Shown here: positions 62,364-64,000 of the stretch, in pieces
How positions within the stretch are numbered: the first letter of the stretch is position 1
Layout of the letters: the number at the start of each line of letters is the position of its first letter
Origin: Geothrix sp. PMB-07
GTDB taxonomy: Bacteria > Acidobacteriota > Holophagae > Holophagales > Holophagaceae
DNA length: 64,000 nucleotides
Assembly: GCF_030758935.1 (NCBI RefSeq)
Contig: NZ_CP132333.1
Coordinates: 2,418,992 to 2,482,991, forward strand
Reading direction: 5' to 3'
Notes under the pieces: generated by a model
Told to the model about the DNA's origin: nothing
What the model saw: the letters and a program-made list of their open reading frames with translations, nothing else
Database searches by the model: none
Program-made: the position numbers and the translations under genes

Positions 62364-64000
62364 TCAGGCGTTGGGATCCGTGGCGTTCAGGTCCACGGGT
62401 TTGGGCTCTTCCACCTGCTTGGGTCGACCCCACACCTTGTTCTCCATGGGCTGGCTGGCAGCCTTGTCGCGGGCCTCCTTCACCTTTTGGATGGCCTCGG
62501 CATCGCTGCCGGATTTGGGTACCGTGCCGGGCTTGAAGGCCAGGTGCAGCACCCGGTCCGCCGTGGCGGAGGTCGCCAGCAGGCCCGTGTAGCGGTCGAC
62601 GTCCGCCCACTCCATGCCCTCCGGCGCCTTGAATTCCTCCTTCTCGCCCGTGGTGGGAAGGGCCGCCTTCATGAAGTCGATCCAGATGGGCAGAGCCACC
62701 TTGGCCCCATCGGCGCCGCGGAAGATGGTCTTCTTCTCATCCAGGCCCACCCACACGCCGCAGACTACCTTCGTGGAGAAGCCGATGAACCAGCCGTCGG
62801 TGTGATCGTCCGTGGTGCCGGTCTTGCCCGCGATGGGCCACTGCAGTTCCGCGCCCGCCCGGGCCCCGGTGCCCGCATAGGCAACCCCCTGAAGGCACTG
62901 GATGAGCTGGAAGTTGCTCATGGGATCCAGCACCTGTTCGGTGGCGGCGCCGCCATGGGTTTCCAGCACACGGCCATTGCGATCCGCCACCTTCTTGATG
63001 AAGAAGGGAACCGGCGCCTGCAGGCCGCCATTGGCGATGGTGGCGTAACCCCGGACCATCTCCCTCAGGGTGAAATCGCCGGAGCCCAGGGCCATGCTGG
63101 GATAGGGCGGAATGCTGCCGGTGAGGCCGCATTTCCGCGCGAAATCGATGACATTCAGCACGCCGGTTTCCTCGAGCGTGCGCACCGCGGGCACATTGCG
63201 CGAATCCCGCAGGGCTTCCCAGATGGGAATGGGGCCCCAGAAATCGCGCTCATAGTTCTTGGGCTCATAAGGTTTCACGCCGGGCCGCAAGGGCTTGAAA
63301 TCCGTGGTGCCATCGGGGTGCGTGACGGTCAGGTAATCCACGGTATCAAGGAAGCGGGTGGGCACATCCTCCACCATGGTCGCGGGCGTCTTTCCGGCGG
63401 TGAAGGCCGCACCGTAGACAAAGGCCTTCATGGTGGAACCAACTTGGCGCAGGGCCTGGGTGGCGCGGTTGAATTTCGAGCGGTTGAAATCGTAGCCGCC
63501 CACCATGGCGCGGATCTCACCCGACCTCGGATCCACGGCCATCAAGGCGCCTTCCACGGATGGATCCTGGTCGAGCTCCAGGGTTTTCGGAGTGCCATCG
63601 TCAGAGGTCTTCACCGTGAACAAGGGCGCTGCGCCCCTGGGCAGCAATTTCTGGATATCCTTCCCCGCCCAGGCGAAGGCGCTCTCAGGCACATCCAACT
63701 GGGTCTTGCCGATGCGCACCTGGGCTGCGCCGGCCTTCCAGCCAAGGATCACGCCGCGCACGCTATCGCCCACTTCAAAGTAGCGCTTCCAACCGTTGAG
63801 CTGAGTCGTCTCCGGGTCGCTGACGAACTGCACCGCCTCTTTGCGGAAACCCCGGCGGCGGTCCACGGCCTTCAGACCTTTGCGCACAGCCTCGTTGGCG
63901 GCCTCCTGCCAGTAGCTGTCCACGGTGGTGGTCACCTCGAGGCCGCCGTTCAGCACCTGTTCACGGCCGTATTTCTCGTAGAGGTACTTCCGAACTTCCT
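62364..64000 (-). CDS. Class A penicillin-binding protein (PBP1A type), N-terminus cut by window edge
   Basis: The frame remains open to the right edge (545 codons present), so the glycosyltransferase domain and membrane anchor are missing. The region visible begins ...YLYEKYGREQVLNGGLEVTTT, followed by an OB-like insert (VGDSVRGVILGWKAGAAQVRIG) and the transpeptidase domain with GSTMKAF, SRNVPAV and the KTG box in AGKTGTTDDHTDGWF. The C-terminus is charged. It is a periplasmic bifunctional peptidoglycan synthase. It is not part of the dcw operon at the other end of the window. Confidence 0.92.
   Translation of the reverse strand, partial: EVRKYLYEKYGREQVLNGGLEVTTTVDSYWQEAANEAVRKGLKAVDRRRGFRKEAVQFVSDPETTQLNGWKRYFEVGDSVRGVILGWKAGAAQVRIGKTQLDVPESAFAWAGKDIQKLLPRGAAPLFTVKTSDDGTPKTLELDQDPSVEGALMAVDPRSGEIRAMVGGYDFNRSKFNRATQALRQVGSTMKAFVYGAAFTAGKTPATMVEDVPTRFLDTVDYLTVTHPDGTTDFKPLRPGVKPYEPKNYERDFWGPIPIWEALRDSRNVPAVRTLEETGVLNVIDFARKCGLTGSIPPYPSMALGSGDFTLREMVRGYATIANGGLQAPVPFFIKKVADRNGRVLETHGGAATEQVLDPMSNFQLIQCLQGVAYAGTGARAGAELQWPIAGKTGTTDDHTDGWFIGFSTKVVCGVWVGLDEKKTIFRGADGAKVALPIWIDFMKAALPTTGEKEEFKAPEGMEWADVDRYTGLLATSATADRVLHLAFKPGTVPKSGSDAEAIQKVKEARDKAASQPMENKVWGRPKQVEEPKPVDLNATDPNA

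Overview
The window is GC-rich, densely coded chromosomal DNA from a Gram-negative-type bacterium. MurE has the DNPR motif of meso-diaminopimelate ligases, there are flagellar proteins (FliL, FliN), and there is a bacteriohemerythrin. The gene mix suggests an acidobacterium of the Holophaga/Geothrix type. That placement is inferred from general resemblance and was not tested. No rRNA, tRNA or CRISPR array was seen.

Layout. 1-7.8 kb (minus strand) is a division and cell-wall (dcw) operon: mraZ, rsmH, ftsL, ftsI, murE, a Sua5-type tsaC and murF (cut by the left edge). Five AGTGG-type repeats with an exact 10-bp period lie upstream of mraZ and are a probable MraZ operator. 8-16.6 kb holds a membrane nucleotide-sugar dehydratase, bacteriohemerythrin, HIT hydrolase, trmL, a free B12-binding subunit, radA, an unknown protein and a nitronate-monooxygenase-like flavoprotein. 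16.7-28 kb is a branched-chain amino acid block. ilvD-ilvB-ilvN-ilvC sits behind a leader peptide and attenuator, leuA-(37-aa ORF)-leuB lies upstream on the same strand, and a divergent LysR-leuC-leuD operon faces it. Leucine, valine and isoleucine synthesis is therefore nearly complete here, with two kinds of control.

28-50 kb is mixed housekeeping: yicC, PhzF, threonine aldolase, uppP, a NatAB-like exporter, yvcK, a DUF4388 protein, a large Ig-repeat/SUMF1 lipoprotein, a CapK-like adenylating enzyme, truA, HU, fliL-fliN, thiD, a cation efflux protein and dusB. A 268-bp MITE-like element flanked by CTAG is inserted exactly at the dusB stop codon.

50.5-57.3 kb is the most unusual region. It has a full-length class I lanthipeptide-type dehydratase (1037 aa) and, divergent from it, a 51-aa Ser/Thr-rich candidate precursor without cysteine. 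A LytS-type kinase and a LytTR response regulator follow. Between the dehydratase and the peptide lie three 22-bp-spaced motifs resembling LytTR binding sites. No cyclase, transporter or protease was found. I read it as a self-regulated dehydrated-peptide locus of unrecognised type.

57.3-64 kb holds 107-bp tandem repeats running into the 3' end of rho, then rho, an alpha/beta hydrolase, sixA, a DECD-box RNA helicase, and a class A penicillin-binding protein cut by the right edge.
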